The notes under the pieces are model-generated. The model saw only the letters and a program-made list of their open reading frames with translations, had not been told where the DNA came from and searched no databases. Below, in pieces: positions 1 to 7,312 of a DNA stretch of 10,475 nt. Location of the stretch: contig CACYBZ010000125.1 in assembly GCA_902772795.1 (NCBI GenBank), positions 1-10,475 of the forward strand, given 5' to 3'. A program made the position numbers and the translations under genes. The stretch's first letter is position 1. Each line of letters opens with the position of its first letter. The stretch is from an uncultured Ruminococcus sp. (GTDB taxonomy: Bacteria > Bacillota > Clostridia > Oscillospirales > Acutalibacteraceae).

Positions 1-1
1 C

Positions 2-43
2 GGATTATTGCCTAAAATAGAACAGTTCGGTATCAAACTGTAA
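2..43 (+). CDS. C-terminal end of a + strand gene (partial, unidentified)
   Basis: An open frame enters from the left edge and ends at TAA (41-43), giving a 13-residue tail that ends ...KIEQFGIKL. A terminator-like hairpin begins six bases after the stop, as expected at the end of a real gene, and the downstream genes point the other way. Thirteen residues are too few to name a family. An open frame this short can occur by chance, so confidence is low. Confidence 0.35.
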   Translation, partial: GLLPKIEQFGIKL

Positions 44-78
44 AAAACAAGCACTCTGACGGATTTGTCAGAGTGCTT
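42..78 (-). terminator. Intrinsic terminator of the HD-domain operon, probably bidirectional
   Basis: A perfect 12-bp inverted repeat (49-60 with 67-78, six-base loop) lies three bases beyond the stop of the minus-strand HD gene. Read on the minus strand, the stem is followed by G and six Ts (47-42), a good U-tract. On the + strand the tail is TGTTCATTCT, which is weaker but could still serve the partial gene ending at 43. The convergent arrangement fits a shared hairpin. Confidence 0.85.
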
Positions 79-81
79 TGT

Positions 82-684
82 TCATTCTACCATGGACGTA
101 TGTTTTTCCCGAAGATACGTAGACTCCAGGTCTGAGAGATGCAGTTTGACGGCAAGGGGATACTTTTCATAAGCCTGACTCATGGTATAGCCTGTAGTTT
201 CCTCGAAACCGCCCATATGCCAGCGGATTGCCATTGCTTCATCGATTTTCAGACGCATGAACCGCTCAATAAGAAAAACCGACTTTTCGCCGTGGCCATA
301 GGGAAAAGCATCTTCTATGGCATAGTAAGGCACTTTTTCCCATTTGCCTGTTTCCTCGTTCTTGACATTCCGTGTGGAAGTCTTGTAGAAATTGGCTTTG
401 CACAAATCGTGAAGTAAAGCGGTAATGGCGAAACTTTCGATATTGTCGGTTTCTTCGTCATAGTGTTTTTCCATCATGACATTGAACACACTGATACTGT
501 GCATCACCAGTCCCTGATGACAGGCACAATGATATTTTGTGCTGGCAGGTGCAGTGAAAAAGTCCGTCTTGTTTATCCAGTCAAGCAGACGGTCTTTTCC
601 GGGACGGCTGACATACTGATTAAAGAGTTCCAGAAATTCCGCTTTATAGTCGTGGTTGTCGGGATTGTTTTCGATAGTACTCAA
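82..684 (-). CDS. HD-domain protein (putative metal-dependent phosphohydrolase)
   Basis: A 200-residue soluble protein with the HD superfamily signature. Candidate metal ligands appear in order: H56 or H62 in the CHQGLVMHS stretch, the H92-D93 pair in LLHDLCK, then H131 (YGHGEKS), H156 (IRWHMGG) and D185 (LHLSDLEST). Single-domain HD proteins usually hydrolyse phosphomonoesters or phosphodiesters of nucleotides, but the substrate here cannot be read from sequence. There is no signal peptide or membrane segment, so it is probably cytoplasmic. The start is TTG at 684, chosen because GGAAAGGAGG (705-696) lies 11 bases upstream and no ATG is better placed. It is the second gene of a two-gene unit, 48 bases after the UPF0340 gene, and ends at a strong terminator. 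Residues 105-118 (KNEETGKWEKVPY) look like a surface insertion between the HD pair and the next His. Confidence 0.85.
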   Translation of the reverse strand: MSTIENNPDNHDYKAEFLELFNQYVSRPGKDRLLDWINKTDFFTAPASTKYHCACHQGLVMHSISVFNVMMEKHYDEETDNIESFAITALLHDLCKANFYKTSTRNVKNEETGKWEKVPYYAIEDAFPYGHGEKSVFLIERFMRLKIDEAMAIRWHMGGFEETTGYTMSQAYEKYPLAVKLHLSDLESTYLREKHTSMVE

Positions 685-732
685 GGTAAATATAGCCTCC
701 TTTCCTTGCAGAACTGATATGGTTTAACGGGA

Positions 733-1284
733 TTACATCAAAGACTCATCATAGACAGCCCGCATACCGCCGATGAATTTCGGACGTGTTCTGGCACAGA
801 TGATTCTTGCCTGCCCGATGGTGCGTTGTCTGAGGGGAACGGGAACAGCGGTTTCTTTAAGGTGCATACCGATTAACACACCGCCGATGTCTATACCGAT
901 ATCGGCTTTGATTTTTTCAACGACAACAGGGTCATTCAGATTTTTGTAGGTAGCGGTGGCAAAAGAACCGCCTGCCTTGGGCTGAGGGACGACATTGACA
1001 ATTTCCAGTCCCTTTTTCTCTGCGAGTTCCCGTTCAATAACGATGGCACGGTTAAGATGTTCGCAACACTGGGAGGCTATGTAGATATGTTTTTCGCAAA
1101 GAATCCTGTAGATGACGGCAAAAACAGCCTGAGCCAGTTCGGGAGTGGAATTTGTTCCCGGATTGTTGCCTGTGATTTCGCTGGTGGAACAGCCGATGAC
1201 ACAGACCGCTCCGTCTTTGCATTTGGCTACGCTAAGCAGTTCGTTGACAACCGTTTCTGTTTCCTGAAGAATTGTTTCCAACAT
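733..1284 (-). CDS. ywlG: UPF0340 / TIGR01440 family protein (YwlG-like)
   Basis: This 183-residue cytoplasmic protein belongs to the UPF0340 family (B. subtilis YwlG), whose biochemical role I do not know to be established. Recognisable family blocks are GCSTSEI (31-37), QCCEHLNRA (72-80) and PQPKAGGSF (100-108), with a glycine-rich DIGIDIGG stretch (128-135). Length is normal for the family. Two in-frame ATGs compete, at 1293 and 1284. The only Shine-Dalgarno-like sequence, AACGGA, directly abuts the 1293 ATG but sits nine bases before the 1284 ATG, so I chose 1284. The longer form would add Met-Ile-Phe. It is the first gene of a minus-strand pair with the HD-domain gene, and a promoter sits about 40 bases upstream. 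Family assignment is confident; function is open. Confidence 0.88.
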   Translation of the reverse strand: MLETILQETETVVNELLSVAKCKDGAVCVIGCSTSEITGNNPGTNSTPELAQAVFAVIYRILCEKHIYIASQCCEHLNRAIVIERELAEKKGLEIVNVVPQPKAGGSFATATYKNLNDPVVVEKIKADIGIDIGGVLIGMHLKETAVPVPLRQRTIGQARIICARTRPKFIGGMRAVYDESLM

Positions 1285-1324
1285 GAATATCATTCCGTTT
1301 CAAAAAAATATATTTTCACTTTCT

Positions 1325-1352
1325 ATTATAATGTTTTTTGCAGAAAAAGCAA
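1325..1352 (-). promoter_or_regulatory. Sigma-A-type promoter for the UPF0340-HD operon
   Basis: On the minus strand, a perfect -10 TATAAT (1330-1325) lies 16 bases downstream of TTGCTT (1352-1347), which matches TTGACA at four of six positions. Initiation would fall near 1318, leaving a leader of about 35 bases before the 1284 start. It is divergent from the pot promoter about 90 bases away. Confidence 0.7.
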
Positions 1353-1406
1353 CAGTATACAACATATATTCCGATAGGGAAATTATTTTGTGGATTAATT
1401 TAAAAA

Positions 1407-1495
1407 TCTGATGTCGAAAAAAAATATTTTCTGATTTTCTTGACTAAAGTGTTACGGTGATTTACAATGTAATTTGTTTGAATTTTGACATCAGA
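1407..1495. repeat. 9-bp inverted repeat flanking the pot promoter (candidate operator pair)
   Basis: TCTGATGTC at 1407-1415 and its exact reverse complement GACATCAGA at 1487-1495 bracket the pot promoter. Each half is extended by an A/T-rich run on the inner side (GAAA after the first, TTTT before the second). Centre-to-centre distance is 80 bases. The second arm lies just after the expected transcription start, a common repressor position. No regulator gene is next to it. The repeat is directly visible; the operator role is inferred. Confidence 0.5.
1440..1468 (+). promoter_or_regulatory. Sigma-A promoter of the potABCD operon
   Basis: TTGACT (1440-1445) and TACAAT (1463-1468) are separated by an optimal 17-base spacer. 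Each hexamer is one base off consensus. Initiation would fall near 1475, giving a leader of about 50 bases to the potA TTG at 1524. It lies inside the inverted repeat at 1407-1495, so factors binding those arms could control it. Confidence 0.8.
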
Positions 1496-1523
1496 CAGAT
1501 GATTAACGGAGGTGCATAAAACG

Positions 1524-2942
1524 TTGAGCAACAATCCTGTAATTTCTTTGAAAGATATTGATGTATCGTTTGATGGTGAAGTTATTCTTGATAAACTCAA
1601 TCTGGACATTGAAAACGAGGAATTCATCACACTGCTTGGGCCGAGTGGTTGCGGAAAAACAACGACTCTGAGAATTATCGGCGGTTTTCTGCAACCCGAC
1701 AGCGGAGAAGTCTATTTTGACGGCGAAAAAATTAACGACCTTCCGCCGAACAAGCGAAATGTCAATACAGTTTTCCAGAAATATGCGTTGTTTCCCCATC
1801 TGAATGTGTATGACAATATTGCCTTCGGGCTGAAACTGAAGAAAAAATCAAAAGCCGAAATTGATGAAGCCGTCATGAAAATGCTGGGGGTAGTCGACCT
1901 GAAAGGCTACGAAAAACGCCCCATTACCAAACTTTCCGGCGGACAGCAACAGCGTGTAGCGATTGCGAGGGCATTGGTCTGTGACCCGAAAGTCCTGTTG
2001 CTTGACGAACCGCTTGGGGCACTGGATCTGAAACTGCGGAAAGATATGCAGATTGAACTGAAACAGTTACAGCACCAGTTAAAGACCACCTTTGTTTTTG
2101 TCACGCACGACCAGGAAGAAGCACTCACCATGTCAGACAGGGTAGTTGTCATGAACAACGGCAAAGTGGAACAGATAGGTACACCTGCCGATATCTATAA
2201 CGAACCTGCCAACGCTTTTGTTGCCGATTTTATCGGAGAAGCCAACATTCTCAATGGCATTATGAAAGAAGACTGTACCGTCATGATTCAGGGTAAGGAA
2301 ATTGAGTGTGTCGATAAAGGGTTTACAAGTTATCAGCCTGTTGACGTTGTGATAAGACCTGAAGATGTGGAAATTGTCGATGTCAGTGACGGTATGCTTA
2401 CGGGAACGGTACAGGACGTAGTATTCAAGGGAGTCCATTACGAAATGGAAGTCATCAGCGATGACTGTCTGTGGCTGATTCACAGCACGACCTGCAAGGA
2501 AGTGGGAACAGAAATCGGTATGCGGTTTATTCCCGAAAATATTCATATTATGAACAAGTTGTTCCCGACAGAAGACAATATTTTCACAGCGAAGGTTGTC
2601 GGCAGTGACGCAGAAGGAAATACCATGGAAATCGATATAGAGGGAACTACCGTAAAAGTGGAAGGGCACTGTTACGCTGAGGGAGCAACGGTAGAAATCA
2701 CTTTACCGCCGTCAGGAATATATGTTCCGGGTGATGGCAACGGACAGCTTGAAGCCTATATCGAATCTGTTATCTATAAAGGAAAATACAATGAAATCAT
2801 TCTGGAAACGGAAAGTCACCGCTGGCTGATGACAGGTCTGCAAGATGAACAGGTTGCCACAACAATTCCTGTTTGTTTCCGTTTTGAGCATGCTCATTTT
2901 TCGGAATACTGTTCCGATGACTGCGGGGGTGACAGTCCATGA
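1524..2942 (+). CDS. potA: Polyamine ABC transporter ATPase PotA, with extended C-terminus
   Basis: Cytoplasmic ATPase of the spermidine/putrescine importer. All ABC motifs are present: Walker A GPSGCGKT (39-46), Q-loop Gln85, signature LSGGQQQR (137-144), Walker B VLLLDEP (157-163) and the switch His195 in VTHDQ. Residues 230-350 form the expected TOBE-type regulatory region. The protein is 472 residues, about 100 longer than a typical PotA. Residues 387-466 look like a second TOBE-like module: [15 protein letters not shown] (294-308) resembles [15 protein letters not shown] (411-425). The start is TTG at 1524, nine bases after GGAGGTG (1508-1514). An in-frame GTG at 1512 overlaps that ribosome binding site and is unlikely. 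The stop overlaps the potB start (ATGA). Whether polyamines are the true substrate rests on the family match of all four genes. Confidence 0.95.
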   Translation: MSNNPVISLKDIDVSFDGEVILDKLNLDIENEEFITLLGPSGCGKTTTLRIIGGFLQPDSGEVYFDGEKINDLPPNKRNVNTVFQKYALFPHLNVYDNIAFGLKLKKKSKAEIDEAVMKMLGVVDLKGYEKRPITKLSGGQQQRVAIARALVCDPKVLLLDEPLGALDLKLRKDMQIELKQLQHQLKTTFVFVTHDQEEALTMSDRVVVMNNGKVEQIGTPADIYNEPANAFVADFIGEANILNGIMKEDCTVMIQGKEIECVDKGFTSYQPVDVVIRPEDVEIVDVSDGMLTGTVQDVVFKGVHYEMEVISDDCLWLIHSTTCKEVGTEIGMRFIPENIHIMNKLFPTEDNIFTAKVVGSDAEGNTMEIDIEGTTVKVEGHCYAEGATVEITLPPSGIYVPGDGNGQLEAYIESVIYKGKYNEIILETESHRWLMTGLQDEQVATTIPVCFRFEHAHFSEYCSDDCGGDSP

Positions 2943-3730
2943 AATCCAAATCCCCTGCCGTACCATACTTAATATGGATGTTGCTGTTTACCATTATTCC
3001 GCTTGTCATGGTGGTTTACTATGCGTTTACAGACAGAAGCGGTAATTTTACGGTAAAGACATTTCAGGACAGCCTGTTCTATACGGACGTATTTGTCAGG
3101 TCGTTGTGGATAGCACTCATTTCCACGGTGTTGTGTCTGGTGATTGCCTATCCGTTAAGTTATCTTATGTCACGTTCGTCAAAGCGGGGACAAAGTATTC
3201 TGACCATGCTTATCATGTTGCCGATGTGGATGAACTTTATTCTGCGGATTTACGCATGGGTACTGCTGTTACAGAATGACGGTCTGATTGACTTGGCGGT
3301 GAAATTCTTAGGGCTTGATGTTCCGTTGCTGGGCAATGCCAATGCGGTTGTACTGGGCATGGTATATAACTATCTGCCGTTTATGATACTGCCGATTTAC
3401 TCTGTCATGCTGAAAATAGACAACAGTCTGATTGAAGCCTCGAAAGATTTGGGGGCGAACAGGTTCAATGTATTCCGAAAGGTTGTTTTTCCGCTGAGTA
3501 TTCCGGGAATCATCAGCGGATTCACCATGGTATTTGTTCCGACAGCCAGTACTTTTCTTGTGGCACAATACCTCGGCGGTACGGGTGACAAGATGATTGG
3601 TGACGTGATTGAAAATATTTTCCAGAGAGATAAGAATGTGGGTTCGGCAATATCGCTTGCCCTGATGGTGATTATTCTCATACTTATCGTTGTCATGAAC
3701 AAGTTCGGTGACGAGGAGGTTGTTGCATGA
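2939..3730 (+). CDS. potB: Polyamine ABC transporter permease PotB
   Basis: A 263-residue inner-membrane permease, one half of the PotBC channel. About six hydrophobic segments can be seen, roughly at residues 8-29, 55-77, 87-110, 135-158, 187-210 and 236-254. The cytoplasmic EAA loop that docks onto the PotA ATPase is clear at 166-190 ([20 protein letters not shown]). The ATG at 2939 overlaps the potA stop by four bases, and GGGGGTGA inside the end of potA provides the ribosome binding site, so translation is probably coupled. The gene ends in another ATGA overlap with potC. Length and topology are normal for PotB. Confidence 0.95.
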   Translation: MKSKSPAVPYLIWMLLFTIIPLVMVVYYAFTDRSGNFTVKTFQDSLFYTDVFVRSLWIALISTVLCLVIAYPLSYLMSRSSKRGQSILTMLIMLPMWMNFILRIYAWVLLLQNDGLIDLAVKFLGLDVPLLGNANAVVLGMVYNYLPFMILPIYSVMLKIDNSLIEASKDLGANRFNVFRKVVFPLSIPGIISGFTMVFVPTASTFLVAQYLGGTGDKMIGDVIENIFQRDKNVGSAISLALMVIILILIVVMNKFGDEEVVA

Positions 3731-4524
3731 AAAAAAAGATGTCGGTTACCTCCATTGTTTATATTATTCTCGTGTTGATATTTCTGTATCTGCCCATATT
3801 TGTGCTGATACTGTATTCGTTCAATGACGGGAAAACCTCAGTATGGAAAGGCTTTACCCTGCGATGGTATCGTGAACTGTTCAACAGTGTCCCCATTATG
3901 ACATCGCTGAAGAATACAGTTATTATTGCTGTACTTGCGTCAGTGATTTCCACAATACTCGGTACATTGGCATCGGTGGGTATATTCAACATGAAAAAAC
4001 CGTGGAAAGGGATTGTAACCAATGTGTCCAATATTCCTATTATCAACCCTGAAATTGTAACAGGCGTGTCGTTCATGTTGTTGTTTGTCTTTGTGGGAAA
4101 TATCTTTCATTTTGAGATGGGATTTGCCACAGTGCTTATTGCCCATATCAGTTTCTGTACGCCCTATGTTGTCCTGAATGTCATGCCGAAACTCCGACAG
4201 ATGGATTACAGTATTTATGAAGCGGCATTGGATTTGGGCTGTAATGAAAGACAGGCTTTTTTCAAGACAGTCATTCCCGAAATTATGCCCGGTGTGATTT
4301 CAGGACTGCTGATGTCCTTTACCTATTCGCTTGATGACTTTGTCATTACTTATTTCACAAGAGGGGCAAAGTTTCAGACGCTTCCCATCGAGATTTATAC
4401 TATGTTGAAACGTCGGATTTCCCCGACTATCAATGCTTTGTCCACGTTGCTTTTCGTGATTACGATAACGATTCTGATTATTGTCAATATCCGTGAAGTA
4501 AAGATAGAAAAATCACGCAGTTGA
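3727..4524 (+). CDS. potC: Polyamine ABC transporter permease PotC
   Basis: A 265-residue permease and partner of PotB. Hydrophobic segments lie roughly at 9-31, 62-86, 108-125, 132-153, 186-205 and 236-254. The EAA docking loop is at 165-190 (EAALDLGCNERQAFFKTVIP). The SLDDFVITYF stretch (201-210) near the end of the fifth segment is, from memory, well conserved in PotC proteins. The start is the ATG overlapping the potB stop, preceded by GAGGAGG (3713-3719) with a seven-base spacer. potD follows after 28 bases. Nothing is truncated or unusual. Confidence 0.95.
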   Translation: MKKKMSVTSIVYIILVLIFLYLPIFVLILYSFNDGKTSVWKGFTLRWYRELFNSVPIMTSLKNTVIIAVLASVISTILGTLASVGIFNMKKPWKGIVTNVSNIPIINPEIVTGVSFMLLFVFVGNIFHFEMGFATVLIAHISFCTPYVVLNVMPKLRQMDYSIYEAALDLGCNERQAFFKTVIPEIMPGVISGLLMSFTYSLDDFVITYFTRGAKFQTLPIEIYTMLKRRISPTINALSTLLFVITITILIIVNIREVKIEKSRS

Positions 4525-4552
4525 TGCAGATAACGGAAAGGAGTTTGTCAAC

Positions 4553-5620
4553 TTGAAGAAACTTATCAGTATTTTTATGAGTGTGTTGCTTGCAGGAACA
4601 AGTATGTTTACCCTGTCAGGCTGTGACGGTGCAGAAAAAAGACAGGAACTCAATGTCTTTAACTGGGGCGAATACATTTCCAACGGTGAGGACGGTACGA
4701 TTGATACCATTCGGGAGTTTGAGAAGAAATATAATGTAACGGTCAACTACACCAACTATGAATCCAATGAAGAAATGTACAATCTGATTAAGGAAAGCAA
4801 TTCGAGTTATGATGTCATTGTGCCGTCGGATTATATGATAAGCAAGCTCATTAAAGAGGATATGCTGGAGAAAATCAACTTTGCCAATGTGCCCAACTTT
4901 GAGAACATTATGGAGAAGTACAGAAAAACGGATTTTGACCCGACAGGGGAATATTCTGTACCGTATGACTGGGGCGTTGTAGCTCTTGTCTACAACAAGA
5001 AGATGGTAAAAGAAAAGCCGAAGAGTTTCAGTATACTCTGGGACAAACAGTACAGCGGAAATATTCTGATGTTCAATAATTCCCGTGACGCTATGGCAAT
5101 CGCTATGCGTCTGAAAGGAATCAATCCGACAGAAATCACGAAGAAAGATATTGATGTTGCGTCAGCCTATCTGAAAGAACAGAAACCGTTGCTGAAGAAA
5201 TATGTCATGGATCAGGTATTTACGGAGATGGAAGGCAACCAGTCAGCAATGGCTCCTTATTATGCGGGAGATATTGCGGTCATGATGTCCAATAACGAAA
5301 ATCTGGATTATGTATTGCCCGAAGAGGGTTCCAACTGGTTTATGGATTCCATGTGTATTCCGAAGACGACGCAGAACAAGGAACTTGCGGAAAAGTTTAT
5401 CAATTTTATGCTTGACCCTGAAATCGGTAAGGCGAATATAGAATATCTTGGCTATTCCACGCCGAATCAGAAGGTTTATGACAGTCTTGATGAAGATATC
5501 AAGAACAATGAACTGAATTATCCTACCGAAGAATATCTTAAAAAGTGTTATACATTTTCTGATTTACCACAAGATGTGTATGACTATATGCAGGAAGAAT
5601 TTTTAAAAGTGCAGGCATAA
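4553..5620 (+). CDS. potD: Polyamine-binding lipoprotein PotD
   Basis: Extracellular substrate-binding component of the importer, 355 residues. The N-terminus is a lipoprotein signal (MKKLISIFMSVLLAGTSMFT) ending in lipobox LSGC, with Cys24 the lipidated residue, as expected for a Gram-positive binding protein. Family landmarks are NWGEYI (37-42), PSDY (91-94), VPYDWG (136-141), NWFMDSMCIP (261-270) and YSTPN (301-305). Aligned from memory with E. coli PotD, the acidic DxxRE polyamine-contact segment reads NNSRD (175-179) here, and the FWMD motif reads WFMD (262-265), so the pocket may differ in preference. The start is TTG at 4553, nine bases after AAAGGAG (4537-4543). It is the last gene of potABCD and is followed by a strong terminator. 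Putrescine versus spermidine preference cannot be decided by eye. Confidence 0.93.
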   Translation: MKKLISIFMSVLLAGTSMFTLSGCDGAEKRQELNVFNWGEYISNGEDGTIDTIREFEKKYNVTVNYTNYESNEEMYNLIKESNSSYDVIVPSDYMISKLIKEDMLEKINFANVPNFENIMEKYRKTDFDPTGEYSVPYDWGVVALVYNKKMVKEKPKSFSILWDKQYSGNILMFNNSRDAMAIAMRLKGINPTEITKKDIDVASAYLKEQKPLLKKYVMDQVFTEMEGNQSAMAPYYAGDIAVMMSNNENLDYVLPEEGSNWFMDSMCIPKTTQNKELAEKFINFMLDPEIGKANIEYLGYSTPNQKVYDSLDEDIKNNELNYPTEEYLKKCYTFSDLPQDVYDYMQEEFLKVQA

Positions 5621-5639
5621 CGGTCTGTCTGAAAAGTTG

Positions 5640-5680
5640 AAAAAATGAGGTTTTGGTATTGTGCCAAAGCCTCATTTTTT
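5640..5680 (+). terminator. Rho-independent terminator of potABCD
   Basis: A 17-bp hairpin (5640-5656 with 5664-5680, seven-base loop TATTGTG) with one T-G pair lies 19 bases after the potD stop. The outer part is six As pairing with six Ts, so it has a U-tract in both directions. The core closely resembles the terminator at 7173-7205. Confidence 0.92.
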
Positions 5681-5758
5681 AGTTTAAGGGCGTTGCCCTT
5701 AAAAATCCCATCAGGGGCTTTGCCCCTGAACCCCACAAGCCTTTAAAAAGGCTTGACC
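5678..5758 (+). repeat. Three-hairpin intergenic repeat, copy 1
   Basis: An 81-base element that matches 8737-8817 with only two differences. It contains three perfect hairpins in series: AAGGGC-GTT-GCCCTT (5686-5700), CAGGGGC-TTT-GCCCCTG (5712-5728) and CAAGCCTTT-AA-AAAGGCTTG (5736-5755). The linkers are AAAAATCCCAT and AACCCCA. It has no open reading frame of note and starts directly in the U-tract of the pot terminator. I recall similar elements from Ruminococcus intergenic regions; the function is unknown to me. Confidence 0.88.
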
Positions 5759-5895
5759 TAAATTTTGTGTTTTGTCGGTGAAATAACGGTGGTGAAAAAA
5801 ATTTTTCAGAGAATGTGTAATATTTTGTGGGGGGTGAATTGTTTATTTGATGAAAGGGATTGTACAGGAAAAAAATAGTCGAGGAGGATTTACCT

Positions 5896-6369
5896 ATGGA
5901 TTCTACCGAATATCATCGTGTGGTGGACAGATATCTTGATGATGTCTATCGGACAGTGCTGAGCTGTTGTAAAAATAAAGAGAATGCAGAAGATGCCGTA
6001 CAGAATGCTTTTCTGAAACTACTCAAAGCCAAAGACACGGAATTTACCGATATGGAACATATCAAGCGTTGGCTGATACGGGTAGCGTTGAATGAATGTA
6101 AGAATGTATGGAAATCGTTCTGGAACAGAAACAAGATATCTTTTGACGATCTGGATACAGACCCGTCCTACCGTGACGAAACGCATGAGGAATTAATGAA
6201 TGTGCTGGATAAACTTCCGCAGAATTATCGTGCAGTTATTCATCTTTATTACTATGAGGGTTACAGCGTCAAAGAAATTTCGGAGATAGTGGGGATATCA
6301 GAATCCAATGTACAAGTCAGACTGAAGCGGGCAAGAGATAAAATGAAAGTATTGCTTGAGGAGGAGTAA
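5896..6369 (+). CDS. ECF-type RNA polymerase sigma factor
   Basis: A 157-residue sigma-70 family protein of the extracytoplasmic function group. Region 2 spans about 5-75, with the core-binding and -10 recognition part around AEDAVQNAFLKLLK (31-44) and HIKRWLIRVALNECKN (55-70). Region 4 spans about 98-152 (LDKLPQNYRAVIHLYYYEGY, then the helix-turn-helix SVKEISEIVGISESNVQVRL). Region 3 is absent, as usual for ECF factors. The ATG at 5896 follows GAGGAGG (5881-5887) by eight bases. An in-frame TTG at 5860 would add 12 residues but has no spaced ribosome binding site. The downstream membrane protein begins two bases after the stop, and its ribosome binding site lies in the terminal Glu codons of this gene. 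That coupling is typical of a sigma / anti-sigma pair. The target promoters are unknown. Confidence 0.92.
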   Translation: MDSTEYHRVVDRYLDDVYRTVLSCCKNKENAEDAVQNAFLKLLKAKDTEFTDMEHIKRWLIRVALNECKNVWKSFWNRNKISFDDLDTDPSYRDETHEELMNVLDKLPQNYRAVIHLYYYEGYSVKEISEIVGISESNVQVRLKRARDKMKVLLEEE

Positions 6370-6371
6370 TT

Positions 6372-7145
6372 ATGGATAATCAGGACAGAAAAATCAGAAG
6401 ACTGTATACAGAGCTTTACAGTAACACACACGCAAGTGAAGAATTCAGAAGCAGAGTAAGAACCATGACGGAACGAAAAAAGTCAAAAATGTCGTTTAAA
6501 GTTATCGGTGTATTGGTGGCGACAGCTGTTTTATTAGTTGCAGGCAGTATGGTAGTTTCTGCATCGAGAGGGGTTTACAGTACAGTTATTCTGAACGGCG
6601 AGGAAAAGAAGATAAGATTTGGTGATTTCGGCAACAATGTGCGTGTATGGGGATACGAAGATGGCGATACGATGTACAGCATTTATGTTTTCGGAGATTT
6701 TGATATGGAAAAGGAAACGCTTCATATTGTAGATAAGGGAGAATATTTTCTTGCGTCCACCATTGATGAACCGACACTGAATCTCTATACGGATATTGAC
6801 AAGTCATCAAATGCGAAGATTAAGGAAATTGACGGGCAGAAAGTACTGAGCGTGACAGATGATGCAGGTACACAGAATATCATGCTTTCCTTTGACGAAG
6901 AAGACGGCGTTGCAGACGGTAAAATCACACATAATGAAAATTGCGTGGAAACCTTTGCCATTCTTCCTAACGGGTCGGTGGTCAATACGATGAAAGAAAA
7001 AATTACATTGGTTAACAAAGTCGTCAACAGAGTCAGCGGAGGTATTTTCCGTGGAACAAATGAATATGAAGAAATAAACTGGGAGAAATTCTGGAGCAGT
7101 TTTGATGACGGTAATTTGTGGGATAATTTTTCTGCGAAAGACTAA
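6372..7145 (+). CDS. Single-pass membrane protein, putative anti-sigma factor
   Basis: A 257-residue protein with a charged cytoplasmic N-terminus (1-40), one transmembrane helix at about 42-63 (FKVIGVLVATAVLLVAGSMV) and an outside domain of about 190 residues rich in beta-prone and acidic stretches. The outside domain ends in an aromatic tail (NWEKFWSSFDDGNLWDNF). The topology and the tight coupling to the ECF sigma gene (two-base gap, ribosome binding site GAGGAGGAG inside the sigma stop region) suggest it holds the sigma factor at the membrane and senses something outside. The N-terminal segment lacks the HxxxCxxC zinc motif of classical ZAS anti-sigma factors. It is short and basic (EEFRSRVRTMTERKKSK), so it belongs to another type, or the role is different. 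I do not recognise a named domain in the outer part. Confidence 0.75.
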   Translation: MDNQDRKIRRLYTELYSNTHASEEFRSRVRTMTERKKSKMSFKVIGVLVATAVLLVAGSMVVSASRGVYSTVILNGEEKKIRFGDFGNNVRVWGYEDGDTMYSIYVFGDFDMEKETLHIVDKGEYFLASTIDEPTLNLYTDIDKSSNAKIKEIDGQKVLSVTDDAGTQNIMLSFDEEDGVADGKITHNENCVETFAILPNGSVVNTMKEKITLVNKVVNRVSGGIFRGTNEYEEINWEKFWSSFDDGNLWDNFSAKD

Positions 7146-7172
7146 GTACGGACAATCATATAAAATATCAAT

Positions 7173-7208
7173 AATGGGGTTTTGGCATTTTGCCGAAACC
7201 TCATTTGT
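7173..7208 (+). terminator. Terminator of the sigma / anti-sigma operon
   Basis: A 14-bp stem (7173-7186 with 7192-7205, five-base loop) that pairs throughout, with two G-T wobbles. It lies 27 bases after the stop codon. The tail is only TTTGTTG, so it may be a moderate terminator. The core resembles the potD terminator at 5640-5680. Confidence 0.75.
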
Positions 7209-7258
7209 TGGGTTTTGGGGAAGTTTGGGAAAATATGTTTTTTTCTGTGCACGGAGGC

Positions 7259-7287
7259 TTGACAAAAAAGAGGAAAATAGGTATAAT
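7259..7287 (+). promoter_or_regulatory. Consensus sigma-A promoter of metK
   Basis: Perfect TTGACA (7259-7264) and perfect TATAAT (7282-7287) with a 17-base spacer. Initiation is expected near 7294, about 20 bases before the riboswitch aptamer. A full-consensus promoter fits a gene controlled afterwards by attenuation. Confidence 0.93.
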
Positions 7288-7312
7288 ACATTCAAGTCAA
7301 TTGAATAACTGT

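Noticed and set aside
139..417. + strand open frame opposite the HD gene, and similar long antisense frames opposite pot genes, metK and the lipoprotein
   Set aside because: They are antisense shadows of well-supported genes, with cysteine/histidine-rich or low-complexity translations and no ribosome binding sites.
1512..1523. GTG at 1512 as the potA start
   Set aside because: It overlaps the GGAGGTG ribosome binding site itself; TTG at 1524 has ideal spacing.
5678..5758. The tandem hairpins as a CRISPR array
   Set aside because: The three hairpins differ in sequence and spacing; there are no equal repeats separated by unique spacers and no cas genes.
5860..5895. TTG at 5860 as the sigma factor start
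   Set aside because: No spaced ribosome binding site; the ATG at 5896 has GAGGAGG eight bases upstream and gives a normal ECF N-terminus.
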